Of a DNA stretch of 64,000 nucleotides, positions 1 to 9,050 are shown in pieces; the first letter of the stretch is position 1; each line of letters starts with the position of its first letter. The position numbers and the translations under genes are program-made. The stretch spans positions 1 through 64,000 of the forward strand of contig NZ_JNXE01000001.1 in the NCBI RefSeq assembly GCF_000716605.1, read 5' to 3'. The notes below the pieces were generated by a model. It was not told the origin of the DNA and did no database searches. It saw only the letters and a program-made list of their open reading frames with translations. The DNA is from Streptomyces sp. NRRL F-525. Lineage in GTDB: Bacteria > Actinomycetota > Actinomycetes > Streptomycetales > Streptomycetaceae.

Positions 1-57
1 CCCCGGACCAGCCGCACGCCCGACGCCGCACCCCGGCCCGCCCGCCCCCTCACTCCC

Positions 58-1071
58 TCACGCCCGCTGCCCGAACAACTCCCGCAGCACGTCCTCCATC
101 GTCACCAGCCCGGTCAGCCGGCCCTCCTCGTCGAGGACCGCCGCGAGATGTGTCCGACTGCTGCGCATCGCCGTGAGGACGTCGTCCAGGGGGGTGTCCT
201 GCTTCACGTTCGCGATGGAGCGCATGTCCTCCACCTTGAACGGCTCGTTGCGCGGCGAGGCGTCCAGCGCGTCCTTGACGTGCAGGTAGCCGATGATGCG
301 GCGCTCGCCGTCCACCACCGGGAAGCGGGAGAAGCCGGACTCCGCCGACAGCACCTCCAACTCGGCCGGGGTGATGCCCGCGACCACGTAGTCGACGCGT
401 TCGAGGGGGAGTACGACGTCCCGCACGGGACGCCTGCCCAGCTCCAGCGCGTCGTTGAGCCGCTCCAGGGCCCGTTCGTCGATGAGCCCCGCCTCGCCCG
501 AGTCCCGTACGATCCGGGCGAGTTCGGCGTCCGAGAAGGACGCGGTGACCTCGTCCTTGACCTCGACCCGCAGCAGCTTGAGCAGGGTGTTGGCGAACGT
601 GTTGATCGTGAAGATCACCGGGCGAAGCGCCCGGGACAACGTCACCAGCGGGGGTCCCAGGACCAGCGCGCTGCGGACCGGCTCGGCCAGGGCGATGTTC
701 TTCGGCACCATCTCGCCGAGCAGCATGTGCAGATAGGTCGCCGCGGCGAGCGCGATCACGAAGGACACCGCGTGCCCCGCGCCCTCCGGCACGCCGACCG
801 CGTGGAACACCGGTTCCAGCAGATGGGCGATCGCCGGTTCCGCGACGATGCCGAGCACCAGCGTGCACAGCGTGATGCCGAGCTGGGCCGCGGCCATCAG
901 CGCCGACACGTGCTGCAGACCCCACAGCACGCTCTTGGCGCGCCGGTCGCCCTGCTCGGCGTGCGGCTCGATCTGGCTGCGGCGCACCGAGATCAACGCG
1001 AACTCGGCGGCCACGAAGAAGGCGTTGACGACCAGCGTCGCCAACCCGATCAGCAGTTGTACGGCGGTCAC
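58..1071 (-). CDS. CNNM/CBS-domain membrane protein (hemolysin C-like)
   Basis: Predicted integral membrane protein of the DUF21 (CNNM) plus CBS-pair family, implicated in divalent-cation transport or Mg2+ homeostasis. About 337 residues: a hydrophobic N-terminus (LLIGLATLVVNAFFVAAEFA), a DUF21 region to about residue 185, then a CBS pair ending ELFGQRA. It lacks the C-terminal CorC_HlyC domain of its longer neighbour. I chose the GTG at 1069-1071 because it forms a GTGA overlap with the stop of the upstream gene, giving translational coupling. The longer in-frame extension upstream has no membrane-protein character. Family assignment is secure; the transported ion is unknown. Confidence 0.88.
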   Translation of the reverse strand: MTAVQLLIGLATLVVNAFFVAAEFALISVRRSQIEPHAEQGDRRAKSVLWGLQHVSALMAAAQLGITLCTLVLGIVAEPAIAHLLEPVFHAVGVPEGAGHAVSFVIALAAATYLHMLLGEMVPKNIALAEPVRSALVLGPPLVTLSRALRPVIFTINTFANTLLKLLRVEVKDEVTASFSDAELARIVRDSGEAGLIDERALERLNDALELGRRPVRDVVLPLERVDYVVAGITPAELEVLSAESGFSRFPVVDGERRIIGYLHVKDALDASPRNEPFKVEDMRSIANVKQDTPLDDVLTAMRSSRTHLAAVLDEEGRLTGLVTMEDVLRELFGQRA

Positions 1072-2432
1072 AGCTCCCCCTTCGCGGAGTCGGAACCAGT
1101 GTCGGAATCGGAGCCGGAACCGGTCGTGTCGAGCGGCGCGTGCAGCAGCAGCCGCGCGGCCCGCCGCCCCGACGCGTCCACCACGTCCATCCGCCACCCG
1201 GCGACCTCGACGACGTCCCCGACCTCCGGAATCCGCCCCAGCTCATTGGCCACCAGACCGGCCAGCGTCTCGTACGGTCCCTCCGGCGCCCGCAGACCCA
1301 CGCGCGCGAGCTGGTCCATACGGGCCGCGCCGTCCGCCGAGTACAGCGTGCGGCCGTCGTCGTCCGCCCCGGCCGGGGCCAGGTCGGGCGTCTCGTGCGG
1401 GTCGTGCTCGTCCCGCACCTCGCCCACGACCTCCTCGACGATGTCCTCCAGGGTCGCGACCCCCGCCGTACCGCCGTACTCGTCGATGACGACGGCCATC
1501 GTGCGCTTGCCCGACAGCCGGTCCAGGAGGCGGTCCACGGTCAGGGACTCCGGGACGAGGAGGGGTTCGCGCATGACCTCGGAGAGGGGGAAACGGGCCC
1601 GCCGGTCGGCCGGAACGGCCAGTACGTCCTTGATGTGGACCGTGCCGACGACCTCGTCCAGGTTGCCCCGGAAGACCGGGAACCGGGACAGCCCGGTCGC
1701 CCGGGTCGCGTTGGCCACGTCCTCGCAGGTCGCCTGCGCGTCGAGGGCGACGACCTGGACGCGGGGCGTCATCACGTTCTCCGCGGTCAGGTCGGCGAGG
1801 TTGAGGGTCCGGACGAACAGCTCGGCCGTGTCCGGCTCCAGCGCGCCCTCCTTCGCGGAGTGCCGGGCCAGCGCGGCCAGCTCCTGCGGTCCGCGCGCGG
1901 AGGCCAGCTCCTCGGCCGGTTCCAGGCCGAAGGCCCGCACCACATGGTTGGCCGTGTTGTTCAGATGGCTGATGAACGGGCGGAACGCGGCACTGAACCA
2001 CCGCTGCGCGTTCCCCACCCGCTTCGCCACGCTGAGCGGCGAGGAGATCGCCCAGTTCTTGGGAACCAGCTCGCCCACGACCATCAGGAACACCGTCGAC
2101 AGCGCCGTACCCAGCACCAGCGCGACGGACTTCGACGCGGAGTGCGAGATGCCCAGCGATTCCAGCGGGCCCGCGATCAGCGCGGCGATCGACGGCTCGG
2201 AGAGCATGCCGACGACCAGGTTGGTGACGGTGATGCCGAGCTGCGCCCCGGAGAGCTGGAACGTCAGATTCCGTACGGCCTTCAGGGCGCCCGCGGCGCC
2301 CCGCTCGCCGCGCTCGACCGCGCGCTCCAGCTCGCCGCGCTCGACGGTGGTCAGCGAGAACTCGGCCGCGACGAAGGCACCACAGGCGAGCGACAGCAGG
2401 ATCGCCACCAGCAGGAGCAGCACTTCGGTCAT
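1068..2432 (-). CDS. CNNM/CBS/CorC-domain membrane protein (hemolysin C-like)
   Basis: Paralogue of the downstream gene with the full architecture: N-terminal DUF21 transmembrane domain (about 1-190), CBS pair (about 205-330, with SRFPVFRGNLDEVVGTVHIK and the typical VVIDEYGGTAGVATLEDIVE segment), and a C-terminal CorC_HlyC domain (about 350-430). 454 residues. The ATG at 2432 follows a clear GGAGGT ribosome site about 6 bases upstream. It is followed by the shorter paralogue with a 4-base overlap, so the two probably form a hetero-oligomer or at least one operon. A role in divalent-cation efflux is inferred from the family. Confidence 0.9.
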   Translation of the reverse strand: MTEVLLLLVAILLSLACGAFVAAEFSLTTVERGELERAVERGERGAAGALKAVRNLTFQLSGAQLGITVTNLVVGMLSEPSIAALIAGPLESLGISHSASKSVALVLGTALSTVFLMVVGELVPKNWAISSPLSVAKRVGNAQRWFSAAFRPFISHLNNTANHVVRAFGLEPAEELASARGPQELAALARHSAKEGALEPDTAELFVRTLNLADLTAENVMTPRVQVVALDAQATCEDVANATRATGLSRFPVFRGNLDEVVGTVHIKDVLAVPADRRARFPLSEVMREPLLVPESLTVDRLLDRLSGKRTMAVVIDEYGGTAGVATLEDIVEEVVGEVRDEHDPHETPDLAPAGADDDGRTLYSADGAARMDQLARVGLRAPEGPYETLAGLVANELGRIPEVGDVVEVAGWRMDVVDASGRRAARLLLHAPLDTTGSGSDSDTGSDSAKGEL

Positions 2433-2588
2433 CGGGTCACCTCCGTCCCATGATCGGACAGGGCAGGGAGGTTCGCGCGATGTCGCGCGCCGGGACTGGG
2501 AGGCTCGCCCATGGGCGGACGCTCACACCTTTCGAAGAGATTCAGAGGATCGGAGTGGTCCGCCAATAGTAAAGGATGGGCAAAGCGT

Positions 2589-3014
2589 TCAGGTGGTGAG
2601 GTGCTTCACCCAGCGCCGCCACTGCTCCTCGGGTGCGTACCCCGCCGCGCGCCACGCATGCTGCCCGGTCTCGTTGCGCTCCAGCACCATCGCGTCCCCG
2701 CGGCGCCCGCCCAGCGCCACGAACCGCTCCTCGGCCGCGGTGAGGAGGGCCGAGCCGATGCCCTGTCGGCGCTGCTCCGGGTGCACGGCCAGCCGGTACA
2801 GGTGGCAGCGCCAGCCGTCGAAACCGGCGATCACGGACCCGACGAGCTCTCCGTCGCGTTCCGCGAGGATCAGCGCGTCCGGGTCCCTGGTGATCAGCCG
2901 GGCCACGCCGTCGCGGTCGTCACTGATGCTCGTGCCTTCGGCGGCCTCGCGCCAGAACGCCAGCAAGGCGTCGATGTCGGAGAGGGCCGCGCTGCGGATA
3001 TGAAGATCACTCAT
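2589..3014 (-). CDS. GNAT family N-acetyltransferase
   Basis: Small acetyl-CoA-dependent acyltransferase of about 141 residues. The GNAT core is visible: beta-strand segment LYRLAVHPEQRRQGIGSALL carries the acetyl-CoA pyrophosphate loop (RRQGIG), followed by RGDAMVLERNETGQHAWRAAGY, the usual motif B. The ATG at 3014 overlaps the end of the upstream LLM gene by 8 bases; a TTG twelve bases further upstream is possible but less likely. Substrate is unknown. A promoter region precedes the next gene on the left (2433-2588), where I see no further gene. Confidence 0.85.
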   Translation of the reverse strand: MSDLHIRSAALSDIDALLAFWREAAEGTSISDDRDGVARLITRDPDALILAERDGELVGSVIAGFDGWRCHLYRLAVHPEQRRQGIGSALLTAAEERFVALGGRRGDAMVLERNETGQHAWRAAGYAPEEQWRRWVKHLTT

Positions 3015-3918
3015 GGGGAGAGCCAAGCAGAGGGTGGGTGTGCGCGGCGACCGGGTTTCGCCGGAGTTCCGCCATGACCGGAGCGAATGCCTCCAGGTGC
3101 GGTTCCAGCACGGTGAGATAGGAGAACCCGTGCCGGTCGCGCAGCGCCCGCAGCTTCGCGGTGATCTGTTCCAGGGTGCCGATCAGCATGACGGGGAGAT
3201 CGACGACCTGGTCCAGGGACAGGTCCGGTCGCCGGTCCAGCAGGGGCTTGAGCGCGCTCGCGGGGTCGTCGGTCACCGCCACCTGCTGGATCAGCAGGTT
3301 CAGTTCGGCGGGTTCCGTGCGGTCGGCCGCGAACTCCCGGTAGCGGGCGACCCGTTGGTCGAACCCGGCGGCGTCGATCGGTGCCAGCTTGCCCGTCGTG
3401 CTGCCCGGCTCCAGGCTCGCCCCCGTGAACGCCGCGATGTCCGCGTGCGCGGCGGTCAGGCGCAGCATGCGGTCGCCGTTGCCGCCGAGCAGCAGCGGTA
3501 CCCGACACTCCGCGGCGTCCAGCAGCCGCTCCAACTCCTGGACCGTGTAACGCAGATGGTCCACCCGCTCGCGCGGCGATCCGAAGGGCAGCCCTGCCGT
3601 GTCGTGCTCCGCCTGCACATAGCCGGTACCCAGCCCGAGTTCGAGGCGTCCACCCGTCAGATCGTTGGTCGTGGTCACCTCGCGGGCCAGCAAAGTCGGG
3701 TTCCAGAAGCCCGCGTTGAGCACGAACGTGCCCACCCGCGGCCGCTCGGTCGCCTCCGCCGCCGCGACCAGCGCCGGGAACGGCGCGACCATGCCCAGAT
3801 GATCGGGGACCAGGATCACGTCGTAGCCGAGTTCCTCGGCCCGTCTGCACTTGGCGCGCCACTCGTCGGCGGGCGCGGACGTGAGCAGATTGACCCCGAA
3901 GCGGAACGGGCGCGGCAT
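3007..3918 (-). CDS. LLM-class F420-dependent oxidoreductase (TIGR03621-like)
   Basis: Luciferase-like monooxygenase-fold protein of about 303 residues, expected to use reduced F420 or flavin. Visible features are the N-terminal RFGVNLLTSAPADEWRAKCR, the repeated barrel segments and TGGRLELGLGTGYVQAEHD, typical of the actinobacterial LLM subfamily. The ATG at 3918 (MPRPFRFG) has GGAGGAG just upstream; an in-frame start 36 bases earlier lacks such a site. Substrate cannot be deduced. The gene overlaps the GNAT gene downstream by 8 bases, suggesting joint translation. Confidence 0.85.
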   Translation of the reverse strand: MPRPFRFGVNLLTSAPADEWRAKCRRAEELGYDVILVPDHLGMVAPFPALVAAAEATERPRVGTFVLNAGFWNPTLLAREVTTTNDLTGGRLELGLGTGYVQAEHDTAGLPFGSPRERVDHLRYTVQELERLLDAAECRVPLLLGGNGDRMLRLTAAHADIAAFTGASLEPGSTTGKLAPIDAAGFDQRVARYREFAADRTEPAELNLLIQQVAVTDDPASALKPLLDRRPDLSLDQVVDLPVMLIGTLEQITAKLRALRDRHGFSYLTVLEPHLEAFAPVMAELRRNPVAAHTHPLLGSPHE

Positions 3919-3964
3919 GAACTCTCCTCCACGGAAGGCGACTTGAGTGTCCACCGCGATTCCA

Positions 3965-6535
3965 TCACTCGTGTGCGATCGCCGCCAGCACGTTCATGCG
4001 CGACGCACGCAGCGCCGGTAGCAACGCCGCCACGATGCCGACCACCGCCGAGCCGATCACCACCGCGACGATCGTGGTCCAGGGAATCGCGAGCGCCTTC
4101 ATGCCCTGGAGCGCCAGGACCTGCTGTGCGCAGACGCCCCACACCAGGCCGAGCCCGAGCCCGAGCACCGCGCCGAACACGGCGATCACCACCGACTCCA
4201 GCCGGATCATCCGCCGCAGTTGGCGTCGGCCGAGGCCGATCGCGCGGAGCAGGCCGATCTCGCGGGTGCGCTCCACGACCGACAGGGCAAGGGTGTTGAC
4301 CACCCCGAGCACCGCGATGACGATGGCCAGCCCGAGCAGCGCGTACACGAGGTAGAGCAGGACGGCGATCTGGTCGTGGACGAGCTTCTTGTAGTCGGCC
4401 TGGTCGCGGACCTGGACCTGCGGATAGGGCTTCAGTGTCGTCTCAAGGGACTTGCGGAGCTGGTCGGCGCCGGTGCCGGACGCGGCGTTCACGTACAGCG
4501 AGGAGTCCTGGCCGTTCGGGACGTACTTCTCGACCGTGGCGATCCCGAAGAACAGCCCGCCCTGCGTCCCGAAACCGCCCGAAGAGCCCTGGTCGCTGAG
4601 GGCGCCCACCGTCAGCTTCGTCGTACGTCCGCCCGGGAACTCGACGGGGAGCACACTGCCGATCCGTACGCCGTGCTTCTTCGCGAAGTCGGCCTCCATC
4701 GCGAGGTGTCCGGCCGCGAGCGCCGAACTCGTGCCGCCCTGCGCGTACTTGATGTGGGCGACGTCGTCGAGCGGGGTGTCGTAACCGGCCGCCGTCGTCT
4801 CCACCCGCTTGCCGTCCGGCAGTCGGACCGCGAGGGGCGCGAAGCGGGCCCGTACGACGAGACCGACGCCCTCGGTGGCGCGCACGTGGTCCGTGACCTC
4901 CTTGGAGAACGGCAGGAAGTTGCCGTTCTGGATCACGAAGTCGGCGCCCAGGGTCTTGTCGATCTGCTGGTCGAAGGACTTGGACATGGACGCGCTCGCC
5001 ACCGACATCCCGCCGACCAGCGCGAGCCCCACCATCAGCGCCGCCGCGGTGGCGCCCGTACGGCGCGGATTGCGCAGGGCGTTGCGCTGGCTCATCCGGC
5101 CGACCGAGCCGAACAGGGCCGGGAAGGCGCCGCCCAGCACCCGGATCATCGGGCGGACCAGCAGCGGTCCCGCGATCACGGTCGCGATGAGGGTGAGGAC
5201 GATGCCGAGGCCCAGGAAGGAGGCGGAGGAGGCTGTCTTCGTCGCGGCGGCGCAACCCGCCAGCGCGGCCACGCCGATCACCCCGACGATCGAGCCCACG
5301 ACCGCACGCACCTTCAACGGCCGCCCCACGCCCGCGACTTCGGCGTCCGCGAGAGCGGCCATCGGAGAGACGGTCGCCGCACGCCTGGCCGGGAGATATG
5401 CGGCGACGAAGGTGACGCCGACCCCAACAACGTATGCCGCCACCGGAGTTGGCCAACCGACCACCATCTCCGTGGTCTTGAGGTTCATCCCGAACGCGGT
5501 CATCAGCTTGATCAGCCCGGCCGCGAGCCCGATCCCGGCCGCCAGACCCAGAGTTGAGCCCACCAGCCCGAGCAGCAGCGCCTCGGTGAGCACCGACCGC
5601 CGCACCTGCTTGCGGTCGGCGCCCAGGGCGCGCAACAGGCCCAGTTCGCGGGTGCGTTGGGCGATCAGCATCGAGAACGTGTTGACGATCAGGAAGACAC
5701 CGACCAGCACCGCGATCCCCGCGAAGCCGAGCATCACGTACTTGATCACATCGAGGAAACCGCCCAGATCGGCGGCCGCCGACTTCGCCTGTTCGCTCGC
5801 GGTCTTGATGTCGTACGCACCGGAGGAGTCGATCGCGGCGGTCACCCGCTGCTTGAGTACGGCGTCGTCGACACCCTTCGCCGCGTCCACCGAGATGCTC
5901 GTGGCGCGGTCGGAGGCGCCCAGGAGCTGGGACTTCGCGGTGGCGGGGTCCAGGAAGACCAGGGCGGCGCCGGGGTTGGTGGTGGTGAAGGTGGCGATGC
6001 CGACGATCTTGACGTGGAAGGTGCCCGGCTGCGCCTGGACCGCCAGCGTGTCACCGATCTTCACGTGCTTGTTGTCGGCGGTGTCCGCGTCCAGGAGTGC
6101 CTCGTCGGCGCCCTGCGGGGCGTGGCCCGAGGTCAGTTTCACCGGGCTGCGGTCGGTGAGGTACCAGTCGGTGGCGATGGTGGGGGCGCCGGTGGTCGGG
6201 CCGACGGACTTGTTCCTGCTGTCGACCACCACGATGTTCTCGACGGAGACGTCCGCGTGGGTCGAGGCGACCCCGGCGACCTTCGCGACCTGCCCGGCGA
6301 GCGAGGCGGGCACGGTCTCGGTCGCGCCGGTCGGCACCGAGGACTTGAGGTCCTGCTTCGGCTCCACGGTCACGTCGGCGGACGTGGACGCGAAGAGCCG
6401 GTCGAAGGTGCGGGTCACCGTGTCCGAGAAGATCAGACTGCCGGCGACGAACGCCACCGACAGCACGACGGCGAGCGCCGAGAGCAGCAGCCGTCCCTTG
6501 TGCGCGAGGAAGCTCCGGAGGGTCGCCTTCAGCAC
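3965..6535 (-). CDS. ABC transporter permease, FtsX/MacB family (two-module)
   Basis: 856-residue membrane protein with the duplicated architecture of actinobacterial MacB-like exporters: N-terminal TM helix (about 16-38), a first extracellular MacB-PCD domain (about 40-255), three TM helices of FtsX domain 1 (about 265-385), further TM helices (about 410-460), a second PCD domain (about 490-715) and a C-terminal FtsX domain with three helices ending near residue 850. Signature FtsX phrases ERTREIGLLRAIG and QRTRELGLLRALG are both present, confirming two modules on one chain. It lies 4 bases after the ATPase gene. Substrate unknown; lipoprotein, peptide or antibiotic export is the usual inference. 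Confidence 0.92.
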   Translation of the reverse strand: MLKATLRSFLAHKGRLLLSALAVVLSVAFVAGSLIFSDTVTRTFDRLFASTSADVTVEPKQDLKSSVPTGATETVPASLAGQVAKVAGVASTHADVSVENIVVVDSRNKSVGPTTGAPTIATDWYLTDRSPVKLTSGHAPQGADEALLDADTADNKHVKIGDTLAVQAQPGTFHVKIVGIATFTTTNPGAALVFLDPATAKSQLLGASDRATSISVDAAKGVDDAVLKQRVTAAIDSSGAYDIKTASEQAKSAAADLGGFLDVIKYVMLGFAGIAVLVGVFLIVNTFSMLIAQRTRELGLLRALGADRKQVRRSVLTEALLLGLVGSTLGLAAGIGLAAGLIKLMTAFGMNLKTTEMVVGWPTPVAAYVVGVGVTFVAAYLPARRAATVSPMAALADAEVAGVGRPLKVRAVVGSIVGVIGVAALAGCAAATKTASSASFLGLGIVLTLIATVIAGPLLVRPMIRVLGGAFPALFGSVGRMSQRNALRNPRRTGATAAALMVGLALVGGMSVASASMSKSFDQQIDKTLGADFVIQNGNFLPFSKEVTDHVRATEGVGLVVRARFAPLAVRLPDGKRVETTAAGYDTPLDDVAHIKYAQGGTSSALAAGHLAMEADFAKKHGVRIGSVLPVEFPGGRTTKLTVGALSDQGSSGGFGTQGGLFFGIATVEKYVPNGQDSSLYVNAASGTGADQLRKSLETTLKPYPQVQVRDQADYKKLVHDQIAVLLYLVYALLGLAIVIAVLGVVNTLALSVVERTREIGLLRAIGLGRRQLRRMIRLESVVIAVFGAVLGLGLGLVWGVCAQQVLALQGMKALAIPWTTIVAVVIGSAVVGIVAALLPALRASRMNVLAAIAHE

Positions 6536-6539
6536 GGGT

Positions 6540-7427
6540 TCAGTCCTTGTCGAGGGTTACGTCGGGTGCGGCTGCTGTGCTCTCAGCGGGACCGGCGCCT
6601 GGATCGGGCCCGTCGAACTGGCCCCTCGCGAGGTCGAAGCCGGGGGTCTGGGGGTTTCCCCCAGGAAAGAGGCGCATCCGCTCCAGCACGCCCTCCGCCG
6701 TGGGCCGCTCCATCTCGTCCACGATCCGCCCGTCCCCGAGGAAGAGCACCAGGTCGGAGTGGGCGGCGGCGCCCGGGTCGTGGGTGACCATGACGACGGT
6801 CTGGCCGAGATCGTCGACGGCGTCGCGCAGGAAGCCGAGGACCTCCAGACCTGCCCGTGAGTCGAGGTTGCCGGTCGGCTCGTCCGCGAAGATCAGCTCG
6901 GGGCGGGAGGCGAGCGCCCGCGCGCAGGCCACGCGCTGCTGCTGGCCGCCGGAGAGCTGGGAGGGCCGGTGCTTGAGCCGGTCGCGCAGGCCGAGCGTGT
7001 CGATGACCTGATCCAGCCACTTCTGGTCCGGCTTCTGGCCGGCGATGTCCATGGGCAGCGTGATGTTCTCGGCGGCGTTGAGGGTCGGGATGAGGTTGAA
7101 CGACTGGAACATGAACCCGATCCGGTCCCGGCGCAGCCGCGTCAGCTCGCGGTCCTTCAGCCCCGTGATCTCGGTGTCGCCGAGCCACACCTGTCCCGCC
7201 GAGACGGTGTCGAGCCCCGCCAGGCAGTGCATCAGCGTGGACTTCCCGGACCCCGACGGGCCCATGACCGCGGTGAAACGGCCCCGCGCGATGTCCACGT
7301 CCACCGAGTCCAGGGCGAGCACGGTCGTCTCGCCCGAGCCGTACGCCTTGGTCAGCCCGCGGGCGCGGGCCGCGATCCCGCCGGCCGATGCCTGGCCTGG
7401 AGCGTGCTGCGCAGCAGATGTGGACAA
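6540..7427 (-). CDS. ABC transporter ATP-binding protein (MacB/LolD-type)
   Basis: Nucleotide-binding subunit for the adjacent two-module permease. Walker A GPSGSGKST, Q-loop (FMFQSFNLIPT), signature LSGGQQQRVACARAL and Walker B LIFADEPTGNLDS are all present, as in the LolD/MacB subgroup. The most likely start is TTG at 7425-7427 (LSTSAAQHAPG), preceded by an AGGGGG run. The longer open frame upstream has no conserved sequence. Four bases separate it from the permease. The C-terminal tail after the ATPase core (about 40 residues, Gly/Ala/Asp-rich) looks disordered. Start is uncertain; function class is secure. Confidence 0.88.
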   Translation of the reverse strand: MSTSAAQHAPGQASAGGIAARARGLTKAYGSGETTVLALDSVDVDIARGRFTAVMGPSGSGKSTLMHCLAGLDTVSAGQVWLGDTEITGLKDRELTRLRRDRIGFMFQSFNLIPTLNAAENITLPMDIAGQKPDQKWLDQVIDTLGLRDRLKHRPSQLSGGQQQRVACARALASRPELIFADEPTGNLDSRAGLEVLGFLRDAVDDLGQTVVMVTHDPGAAAHSDLVLFLGDGRIVDEMERPTAEGVLERMRLFPGGNPQTPGFDLARGQFDGPDPGAGPAESTAAAPDVTLDKD

Positions 7428-7613
7428 GACGGCCCCCTGGGATTCCTTCGCTCGTCGTCTTCGCTCGCTGTCGTTCCGGCGCCTTCGCCGCGGGCCGAGC
7501 CTAGTGTGACGCGCCGCACACCCGATATCCCCCGTGCGACCGAGGCGGTCTCCATCCCAGGTCGGGCCCCCGATACCGGTGTAAGGGGCACTCTCCACCC
7601 AGCGGACGAGCCC

Positions 7614-7649
7614 TTGCCGGTGCTAGCAATTCGGCGCTAGCGTCTAGGT
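7614..7649 (+). promoter_or_regulatory. Promoter with GCTAGC repeat operator for the RHH/Fic genes
   Basis: TTGCCG (7614-7619) and TAGCGT (7638-7643) are spaced by 18 bases, and the start codon of the RHH gene begins 7 bases after the -10, so the transcript is probably leaderless. Two palindromic GCTAGC hexamers (7622-7627 and 7636-7641) lie in and beside the spacer, 14 bases apart. This is a fitting binding site for a ribbon-helix-helix dimer-of-dimers and suggests autorepression. Inferred from sequence only. The rest of 7428-7613 shows no gene; it must hold the ABC promoter on the minus strand. Confidence 0.5.
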
Positions 7650-7889
7650 ATGGCGAAGACCCAGTTGAACGTACGCGTGGACGAAGGCACCGCCCGCGCG
7701 GCCCGTGAACGTGCCCTGGCGCGTGGCATGAGCGTCAACCGCTACATAGAAGAGCTGGTCAGACAGGACACCGGGGAGGTCGGCCACACCTTCGTCGAGG
7801 CCGCGGCCGACTTCATGAAGCAGTACGAGTCCGTCTTCGCCGACGAGTTCGGCGCCGACGGGAAGAGCACCCGCGAAGGTCGCCGCTGA
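7650..7889 (+). CDS. Ribbon-helix-helix (CopG/Arc-like) antitoxin-type regulator
   Basis: 79-residue protein starting MAKTQLNVRVDEGTARAARE, the beta-strand and first helix of a ribbon-helix-helix fold, then ALARGMSVNRYIEELVRQ as second helix. The remaining 35 residues are acidic and probably cover the partner protein. No ribosome site is visible and the -10 ends 6 bases before the ATG, consistent with leaderless translation. The Fic-like gene follows after 4 bases, so this is read as the antitoxin/autorepressor of a toxin-antitoxin-type pair. Confidence 0.8.
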   Translation: MAKTQLNVRVDEGTARAARERALARGMSVNRYIEELVRQDTGEVGHTFVEAAADFMKQYESVFADEFGADGKSTREGRR

Positions 7890-7893
7890 TCCC

Positions 7894-8268
7894 TTGAACA
7901 ACCTCAGGATCGACCTCGCCTGGCTGCTGATGCTCGCCGAACACAACACACCCGGAGACCCCCAGGTCACCGACTGGGGCGCGCTCGTCGCCGCCGTGGC
8001 GCGCCACCAGGCCGACATATTCGACGTCCCCGTCTACGACAGCCCGCACGCACGTGCCGCCGCCTTACTCCAACTCCTCATCCACGTCCCCGCGTTGGAG
8101 CGCTCCAACGCCCTCTTCGCCTCGGCTGTCGCCTACGCCTACCTCGTCGCCAGCGGCCTGAAGGTCGTCACCTCGCCCGAACAGGTCCGCGATCTGGCCC
8201 AGTTGGTCAAGAGCGGCGAGGCGTCGGTCGACGAGATCGCGCACGAACTGCGCCAGTGGAGCCTGTGA
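7894..8268 (+). CDS. Fic/Doc-like protein with degenerate active site (toxin-like)
   Basis: 124-residue all-helical protein of the Fic/Doc fold as found next to RHH antitoxins in Streptomyces. Canonical Fic enzymes carry HPFxxGNxR; the corresponding stretch here reads VPALERSNALFASAVAYAYLV, where the catalytic His, the Gly-Asn anion hole and the Arg are not conserved. Phosphoryl or AMP transfer is therefore doubtful. It starts at TTG (7894). Codon 58 (8065-8067) is TTA, rare in Streptomyces and read by the developmentally controlled bldA tRNA. It ends back to back with the methyltransferase gene on the other strand. Family assignment partly from memory of similar annotated pairs. Confidence 0.65.
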   Translation: MNNLRIDLAWLLMLAEHNTPGDPQVTDWGALVAAVARHQADIFDVPVYDSPHARAAALLQLLIHVPALERSNALFASAVAYAYLVASGLKVVTSPEQVRDLAQLVKSGEASVDEIAHELRQWSL

Positions 8269-8955
8269 TCAGTCGGCTGTCTCAGGGCGCCACGCGGTGC
8301 CCAGGACGCAGTACGAGGACGGCAGGGTGGGCCCCTTCTCGGGGATCAACACCCGCCGGTACGGGCCGAGTTCGAACCCCGCGTCGCGCAGCGCGGCCAC
8401 CGGGTCGCGGGCCAGATGGCAGCCGCCGTTCAGCGGAGGCCACAGCGTGCGGTCCAGGGCGCGCTGGGTGAACGCCATCGCGGGTCCGCCGCCCCGGCCG
8501 TGCTCGAAGAACCGTACGACTCCACCGGGCCGCAGCACCCGCCGTACCTCCGCGAGCGCCCGCGGTACGTCGCGCACGCTGCACAGCACCAGGGACAGTA
8601 CGACCGCGTCGAAGGCCTCGCTCTTGACGGGCAGCTTCTCGGCCGCGCCCGGCACCACGTCGACGGGGACGTCGGAGCGGAGCGCGGACTCCACGGCGAG
8701 CTGCCGCAGGGTCCGCTCGGGTTCGATCGCGACGACCTCCGAGACGGCGCTCGGATAGTGCGCGAAGTTCAGGCCGTTCCCGGCGCCGATCTCGATCACC
8801 CGCCCGGAGAGCCCGGCGAGCAGCCGGTCCCGCATCCCGGCGAGGCCGAACCGCGACTCGGCGCTCACGCTGAAACGGGCGTAGTAACGGGCGAACAGCG
8901 GGTGGTGGACGGCGTCCCGCGGCACTGTGCCGGAGCCTGCGGACCGTAGCGGCAT
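8269..8955 (-). CDS. SAM-dependent class I methyltransferase
   Basis: 228-residue cytosolic methyltransferase. Motif I is VIEIGAGNGLNFAHYP, followed by VVAIEPE (acidic residue binding the SAM ribose), a post-motif region AEKLPVKSEAFDAVVLSLVLCSV and LAEVRRVLRPGGVVRFFEHGR, the usual motifs II and III of the UbiE/COQ5-like Methyltransf_11 family. The ATG at 8955 has GGGAGG upstream; the reading frame stays open further but without conserved sequence. Substrate unknown. The C-terminal CHLARDPVAALRDAGFELGP resembles the membrane-lipid or small-molecule methyltransferases of this group. Confidence 0.85.
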   Translation of the reverse strand: MPLRSAGSGTVPRDAVHHPLFARYYARFSVSAESRFGLAGMRDRLLAGLSGRVIEIGAGNGLNFAHYPSAVSEVVAIEPERTLRQLAVESALRSDVPVDVVPGAAEKLPVKSEAFDAVVLSLVLCSVRDVPRALAEVRRVLRPGGVVRFFEHGRGGGPAMAFTQRALDRTLWPPLNGGCHLARDPVAALRDAGFELGPYRRVLIPEKGPTLPSSYCVLGTAWRPETAD

Positions 8956-9050
8956 GGCGACCTCCCGGGCCGGACCGGGCCGAAACCGGTCCCTACCGGG
9001 ATTGTCCCCCCTGCCGTCCTTGACCACCCCCGCTGCCGCCCTGGGGTGGG

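Noticed and set aside
1..57. Possible gene end at the left edge
   Set aside because: Only C-rich sequence with no start, stop pair or conserved text; treated as intergenic.
1140..3003. Very long open frames on the plus strand opposite the CNNM genes
   Set aside because: They are Arg/Pro/Gly-rich antisense shadows typical of GC-rich DNA; the minus-strand frames encode complete known domains.
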